From Erigeron canadensis (lineage: Eukaryota > Streptophyta > Magnoliopsida > Asterales > Asteraceae): a stretch of 64,000 nucleotides of DNA. Made by a program: the position numbers and the translations under genes. Location of the stretch: contig NC_057763.1 of the NCBI RefSeq assembly GCF_010389155.1, positions 4,340,649 through 4,404,648 of the forward strand, in the 5' to 3' direction. Positions 47,941 to 61,506 of the stretch are shown here, in pieces. Every line of letters starts with the position of its first letter. The stretch's first letter is position 1. Under the pieces are notes generated by a model. The model saw only the letters and a list, made by a program, of their open reading frames with translations. It had not been told where the DNA came from and searched no databases.

Positions 47941-48007
47941 ATTGGTGACCCATTGGTAAGGTCTTTGACTTGGAGGGTCTATCTGAGTTCGAGTCCAACT
48001 TCCCACA
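47941..48007 (+). mobile_element. tRNA-like SINE head
   Basis: TTGGTGACCCATTGGTAAGG followed 30 bases later by TGAGTTCGAGTCCAAC resembles the internal A and B boxes of a tRNA-derived RNA polymerase III promoter. A GC-rich hairpin, CCCACATTTGTGGGG, follows. No clear target duplication was found. Confidence 0.45.
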
Positions 48008-49324
48008 TTTGTGGGGATGGATTAATATGGTTTTTTTGATAGTCTTGGGTTTTATCACAGTCATGCGTGTAATCTCTTATATATATAAAACAAAATTGTT
48101 TCTAGAACTTTTTTCTTAGGTGGCATGCCAACATTTTTTTTAAACATATATGATGTCATAATCATTTTTCTTTTCTTTTAATATTTTTTTTAATTAGTCC
48201 CTGTGTAATTTTTTTTTTCATATTATATGTCTAACCTTAATTTTTTTTAGTTAATATGAAAAATGATCGATTTTATCTTAACTCTTTATTTTTAAATCCA
48301 TATCTATCATTGATTTATCGTAGTGCTTTTACTTTTTTATCACCTTAATCGGTTTTATATATTAATGTTCATCTTTACAAGTATGTTGCTATATCAATAT
48401 CAAATTGTAATGTATCGACAACAAATTACATACATATTTCTATATACTTTTTGGCTTTATCTTTTTAATTAAACGACTCGGGTTGAACCGAGTTAATTAG
48501 CTAGTTCAGGAGTAAAAGTAGATTAAGATGTCGTTTAAAAAAAAATAATAAACGAAATGTGCTTGTCGAATGTCGACAACGTTTTCCGAAGCAAACTCCA
48601 TTAAAATAGACCGCCTAGTGAATAATTTATCCCTTTTAAAACACAAAAATATTAGTATTAATATTTTATCTAAGTCAAGAAAAAGATTTAGATTTTAAAT
48701 CCATTATGTGAGCCTGGAGGTGTCTCGGGCTCAAGTCTTGGGTTTCTCATTTCAAGGTATTTTTCATGAAGAGGGGATTGAAGGTCCAACGATTTATTAG
48801 TTAAAATCGACTCTAGCACGTCTGAATTGAAACTAATTTAAAAAAAAAAAAAAAAAACCTTTTTTGAATAGTGTGAGCAAATAATGAAGAGTTTTGTTAG
48901 TTAATTTGATGCATTAAAATTTGTATTTTGTTTTGCGAAAATTTAGAGGACGATTTTGATATATAAAGTACTACTTTTTATATATGTAATAAGTTATTAA
49001 TGACAGCCCTGTCATTATCATTTTCCAATAATGAATAGTCAATTTTGCACGTTCATAAAATTATGAGGAGATGGGGCCAGGGTGAAACTGTAAAAGAAAA
49101 TGGTATCTCGAGAGAAGAAATCGGTAGTGAGAGTAGGATGCGGAGAACGCTATCTTGAATTAGTAGTACTACTACTACTCTATTGTTCTAATTCCAGCTC
49201 CCCATTTCTACTACTTCACACACACGAAAAGGCAAAAATTAATTATTAATAGATAAATCATTAATTACTATTTGTAGTATATTAATAATAAGGAAAATTA
49301 ACAAATTCTGTGTTCAAAATTTGG

Positions 49325-49335
49325 TTTATATATAA
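49325..49335 (+). promoter_or_regulatory. Candidate TATA box of the GT90 gene
   Basis: TTATATATAAG lies about 47-57 bases before the ATG at 49382, which implies a short 5' UTR. Confidence 0.4.
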
Positions 49336-49381
49336 GTTCATACATTGTGCAACACAATATCAGCAAAAAGAAAAAAAAATT

Positions 49382-52300
49382 ATGGGATTGTTTTCCGCCA
49401 GAAAACCAGTGTTTCCATTTCCTCCTCGTTTCTGTGTTTTCTTGTTGCTTTTCATCCTCGTCTTTCTTGTCCTTATTCAGGTAATACTCACTCTATTTTA
49501 CTTCCCGAATTCTGTTAAATTTATTCAGATGCTTAATTCTGTTTTCTTTATATATATGTATATGTATATGTATGTATACGTACGAATGTAGTGTAATTCG
49601 TTATCTTCGTGACAACAGTATAAATTTCACGTTTTAAATGTCTAAAACGTGTTTTTGCCAAATTTGTTTTGGAGCTTCGTGCACAATTAACTTTTAGGAA
49701 CGGTTCTTTTTTTTGAAAAAATAAACATTGTCGGGTCCGTTCTTTTTTTAGTCATCAAGTGTTGAACGTATTAAGTGGCTGAATGTATAAATAATGTATA
49801 TATGTATTAAGCAAAAAATAGGTAATTGACGGTTATTTTTATTTATTAAGTAAAAAAAAAACATGAAATTTGACTGAATACATTAAGCTCTTAATTATTA
49901 AGTTTATTAAGTAAAAAAAGAACGAACTCATAATCTCACATTGTATAACTGAATGATTATGAGATTATCAGGATATATTACTATATAGCATAAAAATTTG
50001 ATAATCACAATTTATAACTGAATAGTATGTGGTAAAGGCGTGGTATCTGACGGTGCAAATACCTGGAGGTAGTGGCAGAACCAGGACTTAACGTGACCCG
50101 TTGCACAATTTTTTTTTCATTAGCCTCGTATCGCCGCTACGATAAAGTCTAGATTGTTACGATTTTTAACATATTTTAAGAATTGTTGTCCATTTCTGGG
50201 GGGTTAAGAGTTTTTGCTACTTTTGGTCGTATTCTTTTCATATCAATTTGCACAAATATACATCTTTATAAGCTTTTTTGATAAGAAAATCTTTCAAAAG
50301 TTTAAATTTAGTTACATTAACCGGTATCCCATATTTATTTGACCCATAACACCAATTAAATATACATAATTTTTTACAAAAATAATACTACAAAAATTTA
50401 ACGGACTCATAATCCGCCTACCACTCCTTTACATGTAGTTTTGCCATTGCCTGGAGGTCCCAAGCTTGAATTCTAGGGAAAAAAAAGAATATACCCCTTG
50501 TGGCCACAGAGGTTCATCTACGACAACTCCGGGTAGTCCCTGGGATTAGTCGGCTCACAAAATGGGCTGAATACCTAGGTTAACAAAAAAGAAATTTATA
50601 GTACACCAACAAGTATACTCAATTCCACTGGTATGCGTATATGTATAGTTGTATAAAATGTACCTATATAAGTGTGTGTATTCATTCTGACATTTTGTGA
50701 AACCAGTTGGACAACATGGCTACTCAAACTAAAACAGTTATTGGACATAACTTACAACCAACTCCATGGCATTTATTCCCACCCAAGGCTTTTCAAAACG
50801 AGACCAAGATCGCTCGAGCATCTAAATTCGTCAGATGCTCTTATCTTTCGTGTAAAACGGAATCTAGCAATGGTCAGGCAACTTTCACTCATGAATCAGA
50901 ACAATGTCCCAAGTTTTACAGATGGATACATCATGATCTTGAGCCATGGGCGAAAACTAGGATTTCGTATGCAAATTTAATGGAAGCTAAGAAATTTGCT
51001 TCCTTGAGGATTATAATTATTGGTGGGAAATTGTATGTAGATTATTATTATGATTGTGTGCAGAGCCGGGCTTTGTTTACGGTTTGGGGGCTGTTACAGC
51101 TTCTTAAAAGGTTTCCAGGAAGTATCCCGGATGTGGATATAATGTTTGATTGTATGGATAGGCCTATTGTTGACAGGAATGCCCATTCTGCTATGCCTTT
51201 GCCGGTTTTTCGTTACTGCACCACGCCTAATCATTTTGATATCCCATTTCCTGATTGGTCTTTTTGGGGTTGGTAAGTTTAACTAACCAGCTTTTATCAG
51301 GAAATTGTTTGAACCTTGTATGTATATACAGTTGTTTGGTTAAGTGGTTAACTATTTTCTTAAGGTTTCTAAGTGGTACACCTGTGTAAAATTCTTTTTG
51401 AGTGACCTTGCCTTAAAAATCTTGGTAAAAGAGCTACATTATTTTCATGTAGACAATTGCATTGAAAGGATAACAATTGTCTTTTTTGCTAGAACTCAAT
51501 TCTTTTTTGTCAACCTGAGTGTAAGAAATATATATGGATCTGGGCCTCTGGGGTTCTGCAAGGTTGACTTTTTTTCTGCAATTGGAGTATGTGCTTATGG
51601 CAATGATTTAAGTTCTTTATCTTGACTTCATTATGTTACTTATGAACATACTTATTGTTTTGAAAGGGGTCAGAATGACTTTTCAATAGTATAGCAGGCT
51701 CTACCCATGTGTATTAAATGTAAATATTGATTTGGAGACAGTATGTAATGTGCTCAGTGAGTTATAAACTAAAAGTTTAGAGTTGAGCCTTAGAGCGACC
51801 TCTGACAGAAAATGTTTGAATTTGTGCTTCCTGGAACTACTATTGAATGTTTGTTGTGTGTGTAATCTGTAATTGAACGATATGGATGAACACGTATCTT
51901 TCTCCATAAGTAAGGATGCACCAAGTAAATGTAACTTACCGTGTAATCAGGTATATAGCTAACCTGTATTATTGAAAATTTTGTATTAGGGTAGAAGTTA
52001 ACCTGGGACCTTGGCAAGAGGAATTTAAAAGCATTAGAAAAGGTTCACAAATAATTAGTTGGGAAAAGAAGTTCCCGTATGCATATTGGAAAGGAAATCC
52101 AGATGTTAATTCCCCAATTCGAGAACATTTGTTGCTCTGTAATGACACAGATAAGTGGGGAGCACAAATAATGCGTCAGGTAGTAATTTGTCTCAATAAC
52201 TAGCGATGATTTGATTTTTAGTTTTCATCTCTTTATATGTTTTCTGTTGTTCAAAATCTTGATATGCCTGTGTACTTTTCTGATTTCACATTGTATTGCA

Positions 52301-54141
52301 GAATTGGGCACAAGAAATATTGGACGGGTTCAAGAATTCCAAACTATCTAACCAGTGTAATCACCGGTAAGATGCCATTTCCTTGAAGTGTATCATTTTA
52401 TTGTTTCTGACGGGTATTTTTCTGTTATTTAAAATAGTCGATATTTTATCCCGAAGCTGTATTAAGTGAATTAACACATGCTCATTTTTATGCAGATATA
52501 AAATATATGCTGAAGGATATGCTTGGTCTGTAAGCTTAAAGTATATTCTGTCATGTGGTTGTGTTCCTCTTATAATCAACCCGAAGTATGAAGATTTCTT
52601 CAGCCGAGGCCTTTCCCCAATGAGAAGTTACTTGCCTATCTCCCCCGAAAACATATGTACATCCATTAAAACTGCAGTCGAATGGGGAAATTCACACCCA
52701 TCTGAGGTAAACATTCACGTTACTCTATCTGGTATGTAGATCACAATGAATTTGAGACCCCCCCAACATTTTTCCAAAAACATGAAATTGATGGAAGTGG
52801 CATTCAGTAGATTCAAGTTGGTTAGTATGCTAGAGATGAAATTATTTGAATCACACTAATTAGTTAGGAATTTTATCATAATGTCGATTAAATCATCAAC
52901 TTTTAATCCTGGTGTTTCAGTAAATGCTACCACAATTGCCAGAAGTACTGAATTCCTAGAATGCTAAAGATACACGTATCTGTATAATCCACTATCTTTA
53001 CTTATATTTTAAGTGAATTGTTTGACTACTACACCCCTGGTCTAAGATGCATAAATGAGTTATGTTGACCAATATCACTGCCATTGTTTTCTTTGATGAT
53101 TATTATACTATTATAGGCAGATAGATGAATTTAACTTGAAATTTTCCACACAAAAAAAAGGAAATAGCTGCAAACTTGCAATTTTCATGAAATAAATGGG
53201 CTATTCCAAAGATGGTAACTTCTACCAATATGGGTAAATGGTTTGATTTGGGTCTTACCTTCCCTTAAACAGGTCAATTGGGTAAAATAAGAAATTTTAG
53301 CTATGATGGAAACGGGTCAAAGGGGTTGAAAGTTGCCAAGAGCATATACAAAAATGCCTAAAACTTCCAATATTGTTTCTATGAAAAGTAAATAATATAG
53401 TTTATGTAATCATGATAAACTCATTATTTAATCATAAATCTCAAAACACACACACACAAAAAAAAAATGATTTGCGAGTGCACAAGCACAACCTGATATT
53501 GATAAAAATCAGATTTCACCCCTTGATTGAGCAATTTGTAGAGTACATATGGAGCATATGGGTCATGGGCTATGGCCAAAACAAAAGATCCCAAACAAAT
53601 ACAATGTAAATACTAGTCTAGGTACAATGATATGTAAATGATCGGCATAGATTCAAAATAGATAATGCATATACATTACCAAATATAACCTGCTTTCAAA
53701 ATCATCCATTTTGGCCTGTCAACCGACCCACCCATATTGCCATCTAAAGAGTACACTTGACTTGCTTTTATCTTTGCATTAATTGGTCATTCTCATTGTA
53801 CACTTTTGGGTGGCTAACAGGCAAAGGCAATAGGAAAAGCAGTGCAAGATTATATGGAGCAATTAAATATCGACAGAGTATATGACTATATGTATCATTT
53901 GATTACCGAGTATGCAAAGTTGCTGGATTTTAAGCCAACTCGTCCTTCAACTGCTCTAGAAGAATGTACTGATTCCCTTCTTTGCTATGCTGATGAAACC
54001 CAACGTGGATTCCTTGAAAAGTCAGCTGCTTCCCCTTCACTAACCCCTCCTTGCAAACTCCCTGCTCCAAATTTTGAAATGATTAAGAAACAAATTGATG
54101 CCAAAAACTTTATTTTAAGTAAAGCTCAACTAATATTTTAA
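49382..54141 (+). CDS. GT90 O-glycosyltransferase, rumi/KDELC-like
   Basis: The gene encodes a family-GT90 (CAP10/DUF821) glycosyltransferase, expected to be a type II membrane protein of the secretory pathway. Animal relatives (Rumi/POGLUT) transfer glucose or xylose to proteins; plant members have roles in cell-wall polysaccharide decoration, but the substrate here is unknown. Six exons with GT-AG borders join in one frame: 49382-49480, 50707-51272, 51990-52179, 52302-52366, 52496-52706 and 53821-54141, giving 483 residues. Exon 1 encodes a short basic N-terminus and a hydrophobic anchor (about residues 16-33). The CAP10 domain runs from about residue 70 to 430. Family segments include CPKFYRWIHHDLEPWA, GGKLYVDYYYDC, FPGSIPDVDIMFDCMD, FPYAYWKGNP, YAEGYAWSVSLKYILSCG and FFSRGLSPMRSYLPI. 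The C-terminus has no KDEL-type signal. Intron 5 (52707-53820) contains TE-like GGGTAAATGG/CCCACCCATATTG sequence. Confidence 0.93.
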
Positions 54142-55656
54142 CTACTAAAGCTTATCTATTGTGTAGTGTAACTTGTTCTTTAGTCATTCACTAGGCATGT
54201 GTAATTGTAATGTGGACATACTATTTAATACAGTATGATTCAATTAGTAAAATCTGTCTTGTTGTGGTCGTCGTAATTTTTTCCTTGGAATTTGGCCAAA
54301 GTTACATCTTGAAACTATGTCATTTTGAATTTATATTTTCTCAAACTACAAAATCCAAATTTGTATTCGGTCTACAACCTAATTTGAGATCAAACTGACT
54401 CCATAATTAAATATAAAATAGAAAAGAAATAACAAAACTGATGATCAGGGCTAACTTGACCAAGCTGATGAGTGAGAAAGTTAATCAAGGCAAAAGTTGA
54501 TTGTGATTTGGTATCAACGAAGTTGAATGGGCAATTTTAATTTTAAACGTTGTTTAATGGTCCATGATTTCTGTATTCTATAACAGCATTAAGTTTATCA
54601 AAGAATATTATTAGACAGTTGATTCTTATAAGTCTATAACTTCTTATATTTTACTGGGATATCTGGTCATTAAAATTTTTAACCTTGTTACATGTAACTC
54701 TCCAACAAATACTTGAAGCTCCTTCAAGGCTTCAACGTAAATTTGTCATTTCTTTAGAGTTTCCGATTAATTAATGCATTCTTAGCAGATTCTCTAATGA
54801 AAAGTGTAAATTGGATTCGGGAAACAGTGGAGCAATTTCTCATTTCTTAACCAGTAAGACATACGAACGTGAAAGTGAGTTAATGAAGGGACTAAAATGA
54901 AACTAATACTAAACTCACTTTTACCTCCAAATAATATTAAATACTTCTATGTGAGAGAGAGATTTTCTTAACGGGAACTTAGATTAACGATGTGCCAATG
55001 ACTTACTATCTCCGTCAAATTTAAATTTCCATGTTTAGTCTGTTGGGTCATTTTTATCTAATTTTGACCGTAAATATTTTTATTTGTATAATATAATACT
55101 TGATGAAAGTTATATCAAAGAAAAATACATATAAAGATCAAGTTATCCATACATTTTACATAAATTATTGTATAACACACAAGAAACAATTTACGATCAA
55201 AGTTGCAAAAAAAAAACTTCAAAATTCAAAATAGGTCATTTAAATTGGGACGTTTTATTCCTCGAGTATACGACCCAAAAATCCACCCACCGGGGGAAAC
55301 TCACTATACGGTAAATAGGTGGGAACGGTCTCATGTACCGTATTGGTACCGAGAACGCGCATCGCATATAACTCATACCCGGTAAGTTATCATCCTCACA
55401 CATGATATCATAATGTATAATTTCTCCACTTGTCTTTAATAATTTTGAACTCGTAACCTCTAGTCTTCATTTGTGGACCTATGTGGTCACATGATGGCTA
55501 TACCACTGGGGTTTCACCCATTGGTGAGGAAACTCAGTATAGGTGAGAGAAAAACCCCAACTCAACATAAAACCTCATTTATTTTATTTTATTTTTGTTA
55601 TATATGAGACTTAAACATATAACTTTCTCATAATTAAAGTCATTGGATATCTCTGA

Positions 55657-55944
55657 TCTATACTAGTATACTACTATATAAAAATTATACCCTAATGTTT
55701 GAAGTTTAGAAAAAATGAGACATGCGAATTAACCAAATTACCCTTAATGATATAAATTACTAAAACTCTTAATATTAAATTACATCATTAGTCTCTTATA
55801 TTATAAAATATCTCTACTATCCCTTTTAAATCATACACCTCTATATCAATTACCTACACCATTTGACGCTGCTACCACCATCATCATCCGTCGCCACCAT
55901 CACACCACCGTCATCGTTACCGCATTGTACGAGTAACATGCTCG
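55657..55944 (+). mobile_element. Mini-Helitron-like element, copy 2
   Basis: The 5' end is A|TCTATACTAGTATACTAC and the 3' end is CCGCATTGTACGAGTAACATG then CTCG|T. Insertion between A and T without a target duplication, a TC start and a short GC-rich 3' motif fit a Helitron. The terminal CTCG differs from the usual CTRR. The interior is rich in CACC/ACC words. It is 288 bp and has no coding capacity. Confidence 0.6.
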
Positions 55945-58900
55945 TAGTAATATACGTCTATGCAGCCATTAATTAATTTATAGACTTACACCCCAACAAC
56001 AATAAGTGTTATAATGCTTAACAAAATGGGTCAAATTTCAATGTAACTTCTACGCAAATCACAATGGGTTGTTATGTCATTAATAACTTTTAATATGGGA
56101 ACAATGCGTTGTTATCAACATCTTTAATTAATGTATCATAATGTACATATTGTAGATTGTACAAGCTGTTAATGCACAAATATAGTACATCTATCAAAAA
56201 TTCAAAATAAATGGTACGAATATTGCTTCCCTTTTAATATACATATATCGCACTGGGAATATAAAAAAGTATAGCACTATTTATACATGAAAAGTCTTTT
56301 ATATTTATACACATTCTGCATATAATTAATCTAGATGATGCATCGAGGCAACTCGAATGATCTAAGGCACTCAACGAACACTTTTTGCTGCCAATTTTGA
56401 TGTTAATTACTTGGAAAAAAAAAAATTTATCTTAAGATTGACGCAAAGTACAACTCCAACTTTCATGACAGTTTGTAAAATTGACATGATAACATCCATC
56501 ACATTATTACCATATACTTATACTAATCGATTTCACAAATTGGCTCTTTTGTCTTGTAAGAGGGAGGGAGATAATACTAAACGGTGTGGTCCTAAACTTT
56601 GGTGAGGAAGTATATAGTGATTACAGTAATATCATCAAATTGCCTGATTGCCTCCTTTATCCGCAAATGGCTCTTGGGTTTCTCTCTCTTCTCTCTCTCC
56701 TCTAACGGCTCTTTCTCCTGGATTTTGGATTGGAGATTGAGCCTATGATTTCGAGATTCAGATCGTGTATTTGAGATTGAGAGTTTGAAATCAAGATTAT
56801 TCCCATCCGGTTAAAGCATCCACTCCGGTGGATCTAACCTTATTTTTTACACTCTTTGGGCCAGAGGTCCCTTCCACTTCGGTGGATCTAGAAGCAGTCT
56901 CTCTACTTTATGTAGGGGTAAGGTCTGTCTACATCATACATTCCTCGTACCCCGGGTTATGCCGGGATTAGGTACCGTTACTGTTACCGGTGTGGTCCTA
57001 AATGGTATTCGTGTATGGCTAAAGTCTAAAATGCGATGAACAAATACAAATATTGATATATGTTTGCTTATGTACATTTACTAAAACAATAGATTCAAGA
57101 ACAGATAACCATACATAAGATATAGGTTCATATTTGTTTGTTTATGTTCATGAATGAACACCAATAGAATAAATATAAAAGAATGCAAAATAGTTGATTA
57201 CCCCTAATACGCTATCATAAAAGCAAAAATTTATAATATCTATGTGTGTTCTTAAGAGGCATTTGTATTAATTTTATTAACCAATAATCGATTAAAATCT
57301 CTTAACCGAAAGGGCGACATGTCCTTTCATTTTTGTTATTTTTATAACTATTATATTTTATTAGGCGATTTTACCCTTAGATCTCAAGAAGACGTACTTC
57401 TTCTTTTTAATCTGAAGATTCTTTTTAATCTGAAGAGGGGTGATACCTCTTAATAGTAAAACATGACCGAAATATTTTAATAAGTTAAAAAAAATATTAT
57501 TATATCGATATATTAAGAATTTATTTATTTAAAGAGTCTACCTATAACTTTTAAATTTCCAAAATATTAGTTGCAAAAACAAATTTCTGAGACACAATTT
57601 CTTCGTGTTTATATAAAATGGGTAGAAATTAAATATGAGAAGACAATGTTCCAACTCTTTAGTTCAATGAGGAGATTTAAAATAATTCATTATAGATTTA
57701 AAGTTTAACAAAAAACAAGTTATGATGGGTCATGGTTCCCGCTTTGGTGCATCTACGAGTCACGGGACGGTCGGGTCGGACCAGTTTTTGACCCATAAGC
57801 ACACAGAGAGAGTGAGAGAGAGAGCCGTAACGGCGGGGAGGCTTTCGCCTTGAATACAAATAACAATTTCCGTCTAGTAGTTAATTAAGAGCATTTTTTT
57901 TGTCTCAACCTGGATACTTGAATTTTCAGGACGACACTGGTACCATCTACTAAACGTATAATACTATTTTATACACTAAGTCTTAAGATTGTCTTTATCA
58001 AAAAGTATACCTCCTAAGTCTGCATCTTCAACAAATTAAATAATCACGTTAATATAATTTAGCTCACAAACAAAATAAGCATAATATGTGCAATATAGAA
58101 GCTTTTTTCAAAAATATACGATCACATTATTCACTCCCAATTCATATTTAAGTTGTTAATAATATATGGCCAAAAAGAATACAATATCCCATATATATAC
58201 ACAGAATAAATATACAATAAAAAAAAAGCACACAATTATATTCAAGTAGATCATGTTTCATGTGCCTTCTATATATTGATATGAAGCATCGATCACTTTG
58301 GTTCTTTACTTTTATGCATGCCTCTAGGTATTACATATTTTTAAATACTATACTAGTTAAAAATCAAAGCAAGAGCATCTGATTTGATATGATCTAGCAT
58401 ATTAATATTAATGCTTTTCGTTTATAGATTAAAAAGGTATGATGAAATTAAGTTAAGTAAAATAAAAAACACATGCTACTCTATAAAAGAAGAAAACAAT
58501 GTATTAGTGGATAATTCAACGAAAGGACATCGTTCTACGGAAATCACTAAAGTAACGTTTTAATTACATATAACATAATATTGTCATATTATATGTCGTT
58601 AACTTTATCTTCCCAGAATTTATGCTGGAATCCATGTCTCTTTTCTAGGCTGTCTTAGTTTAAAGTAATGTAACTCGATTCATAGAATTGGATAATGGAA
58701 ATAAAACTTAATTAAACAAACGTTTAATACGTAGTCTTCGATATGCAATTCTTTAAGAGGTTTAAATTTTACAAAATTATAATGATAAGATTAGTATAAT
58801 TAAGTTTTTTATTTTCTTCAATTTTTTTTTTAAAATTTTTTTTTATTAAATACAAGAACTGATTTTTGCTCATTTTTTTAAATCAGATATTCTATCATTA

Positions 58901-59048
58901 CCAACAAAGTGATCCACTAAAAATCGCATATTGATTTTATTTTTTTCATTTTATTTCTTTGTGTCGTTCCAATTTTAAATTTCTCTATATCAAATGTTTG
59001 GATATCAAGATATATAAACTATTTTGTCAAATTTCATGCATGTAGCTG

Positions 59049-59050
<2 letters not shown>

Positions 59051-59098
<48 letters not shown>
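59051..59098. repeat. Poly-A run of 48 bases
   Basis: An uninterrupted run of 48 A follows GTAGCTGAT. No clear retrotransposed unit was recognised upstream. Such a length is unstable and error-prone in sequencing, so the exact number is uncertain. Confidence 0.8.
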
Positions 59099-59100
<2 letters not shown>

Positions 59101-60218
59101 TTTAATTAAATAATACAAGTGACTAATTATTTGTAACTATTTTTTTGAGTAAGCTATACATGGATGGTGTTTGTGGTTTATCCGATATTATTAGTTTCGT
59201 TTTTTTTTTTTTTTTTACAAAATCACATCGAATTGAACGTGCTAAAAAAGGTGGATTGGAAGAGGGAATATGGCATGCAAGTGGTGATGGCCGATGAGAA
59301 GATAAGTAAATGATCGATTAGGTGGTGGTTGTGCTGCAGCTTGAACACCGGCCGGATAATTACTGTAATATTTTTTAAACATTATACCGTATTTATTTCC
59401 ACACTATCAACTTGTTGCTATAACTAAAAGGCGACGGAAAGAGGGTGAACCTCGAGAATACAAAAATATAAGTCATTTCCATAAATGATTACACGTTACC
59501 AGTTTTATATTAGATTTGGAATACAACTCGAGATATGATTTTATTGTAACTAGATGAGATTTTCCATTTTGTATTAGTATCCCTGTAATGTGATGGTGGT
59601 TTCAGCGATCTAGTGGTATCAGTGACAGGTGGTGATGAAAACGGATATTGATGTTGAGTGATGTGGTGTAGGCTGATGTAAATTAAGACGATGATGAATA
59701 TATTTTCAGAGCTAGGGACTTAATGTGTAAATTATAAAGATAAGAATTTAGAGTGTAAATAAAAATAAAGGTTTAGAATGTAAATTAATTTATTAAAGAC
59801 AAATTTTGCAACTTCTAGTAACTCTTTCTACAAGGTATTCATTAGGGGCAATTTTGTATTTTTACATGTAATTATTGTGTAACACTTTCTAAAAATATAT
59901 GGTGAAATAATTTTTATAAAAAAGTAAAGATAAAAGATTTATATTTATTATATATCGAAAAATCATCTTCTGAATTTTATAATAAAAATACAATCAATTT
60001 TATCATATACACAAAACATTTTCAACAAATAATATATCGCATGCAACCCTACCACCAGTCCACATCAATATTTCAACAAAAATATTATCTACTTATGTGA
60101 CTCTGTCTCATTAAATGTGTTCACTTTATACTCTTCAAAGTTTTTAACTTTGACATTAAATATATAAGAAATGGTATTAGTACCATCATTTTCAATCAAT
60201 CTACCATTAAGTACAATA

Positions 60219-60533
60219 TCTATACTCCTTTATAAAGATTATGCACCCCCCTCAAAATAGAAATAGTTACTCATATGTCACATACGAAATTACTAAATTG
60301 TCCCTTAATAAAACCCCACTATGAAAAGAGTTTTATAAATTACCAACTTTGCCCTTAATGAATTAATTTACACCATAAACTCTTATTTTAATACTTAACA
60401 CTTTAAGCCTTTATCTTCTAAAAATGTTCACCTACACCACTTGACACTACCACCACCACCAATAGTACCATCACCGACACTACTAGACCGTCTTTTCCAT
60501 CACCGCCGCCGCATTGCGCGGGTACCATGCTCG
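60219..60533 (+). mobile_element. Mini-Helitron-like element, copy 3
   Basis: The 5' end is A|TCTATACTCCTTTATAAAG and the 3' end is CCGCATTGCGCGGGTACCATG then CTCG|T. The ends, the CACC-rich 3' part and the A|T insertion context match copy 2 at 55657-55944. It is 315 bp and non-coding. Confidence 0.65.
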
Positions 60534-61334
60534 TATATATAAATATATATATATATATAGCAGACTGTACAAACCAGTAATGTAGTGTTGTGGTAAAAAC
60601 ATCAAAAGAAATGGTATGATTATCAAAAGAAACATATTGTTTATTTATTTTACTTTAATACTTGTTTTATTTTATCTAAAACCTATATAATTTTTGTGTT
60701 ATATAAAACTTGATAAAAGTTATACTAATGAAAACATTTTCGAAACACGATCAACTCATATAACTTTCATCAAGTATACAAATAAAATTACTTAAGGTAA
60801 GTTAACAAATTTAAACTTTGAAAATTTAAAACGTGATATTTTTAATGGGACGAAAGAGTATTAGTATATATGTTGTGATTTTTGTTATCGACATTATTAA
60901 TTTTGCTTGTTTCAAAAAAAAATGATGAACATAAATATTGATAACACACTAATTATCTACATGTTTAATTACTTATGGAAAATGCAACTACAATCTTAAG
61001 AGCTATGTCAAAAAGTTCACCATTAATTTTTACGATAAAAATATAATTATTTTATACAGGCTTATGACAACTCTAGTCTATAAAATGTCACTAGCAAGAC
61101 CCATATATATTTGAGTTAATTACAGGATTTGCCCATGTGATTTGTCTATCTTCGTGATTTACATCACTTCTCAACAATTTTAGTTGAATAGGTCCAAACT
61201 ACTCAGTTTAGTGAGAGTTACATCTCTAAATGTAAGCCACGAAAATGAAAAAACTGTAGAGATGTAACTCACAATAAAATTGACGAAAAATATAGACTAC
61301 TAAAATAAACAGACCACGTGAATGAATTATGCAA

Positions 61335-61506
61335 TTAATTTTAGGGGAATGTTAAATACAACCCTAAGGCTGTATTTAACGTGCATAAAAAAATTTGTAT
61401 CTTCTATATTAAAAGTACGCCCCTGATTTTCATGGTAAATGTACAAACAATTTATGCACCTTAAATACAGCCCTAAAGGCTGTATTTAGCAAGTTCCTTA
61501 ATTTTA
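61335..61506. mobile_element. Mutator-type MITE with self-palindromic TIRs
   Basis: The element spans 61344-61497 (154 bp) and is flanked by the exact 9-bp duplication TTAATTTTA (61335-61343 and 61498-61506). Each terminal repeat contains its own palindrome (TTAAATACA...CCTAAGGCTGTATTTAA), so each end could fold by itself as well as pair with the other. The same terminus occurs alone at 11466-11501. Confidence 0.85.

Larger units (their letters stand above)
42358..49324. other. Gene-free stretch with SINEs and a segmental duplication
   Basis: A TA microsatellite follows the ELF4-like gene (about 42391-42411). A complete SINE lies at 42666-42998, and a 1.1-kb diverged duplication covers 43480-45780. 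A possible LINE fragment lies at 46051-46335. A tRNA-like SINE head is at 47941-48007, with possibly another SINE piece ending in poly-A near 48840. The rest is AT-rich with T and A runs. I see no further exon. Confidence 0.5.

Noticed and set aside
53208..53746. Possible hAT element in GT90 intron 5 with ends resembling GATGGCAATATGGGT
   Set aside because: The ends match only partly and no 8-bp duplication could be found, so it is mentioned only in the gene entry.
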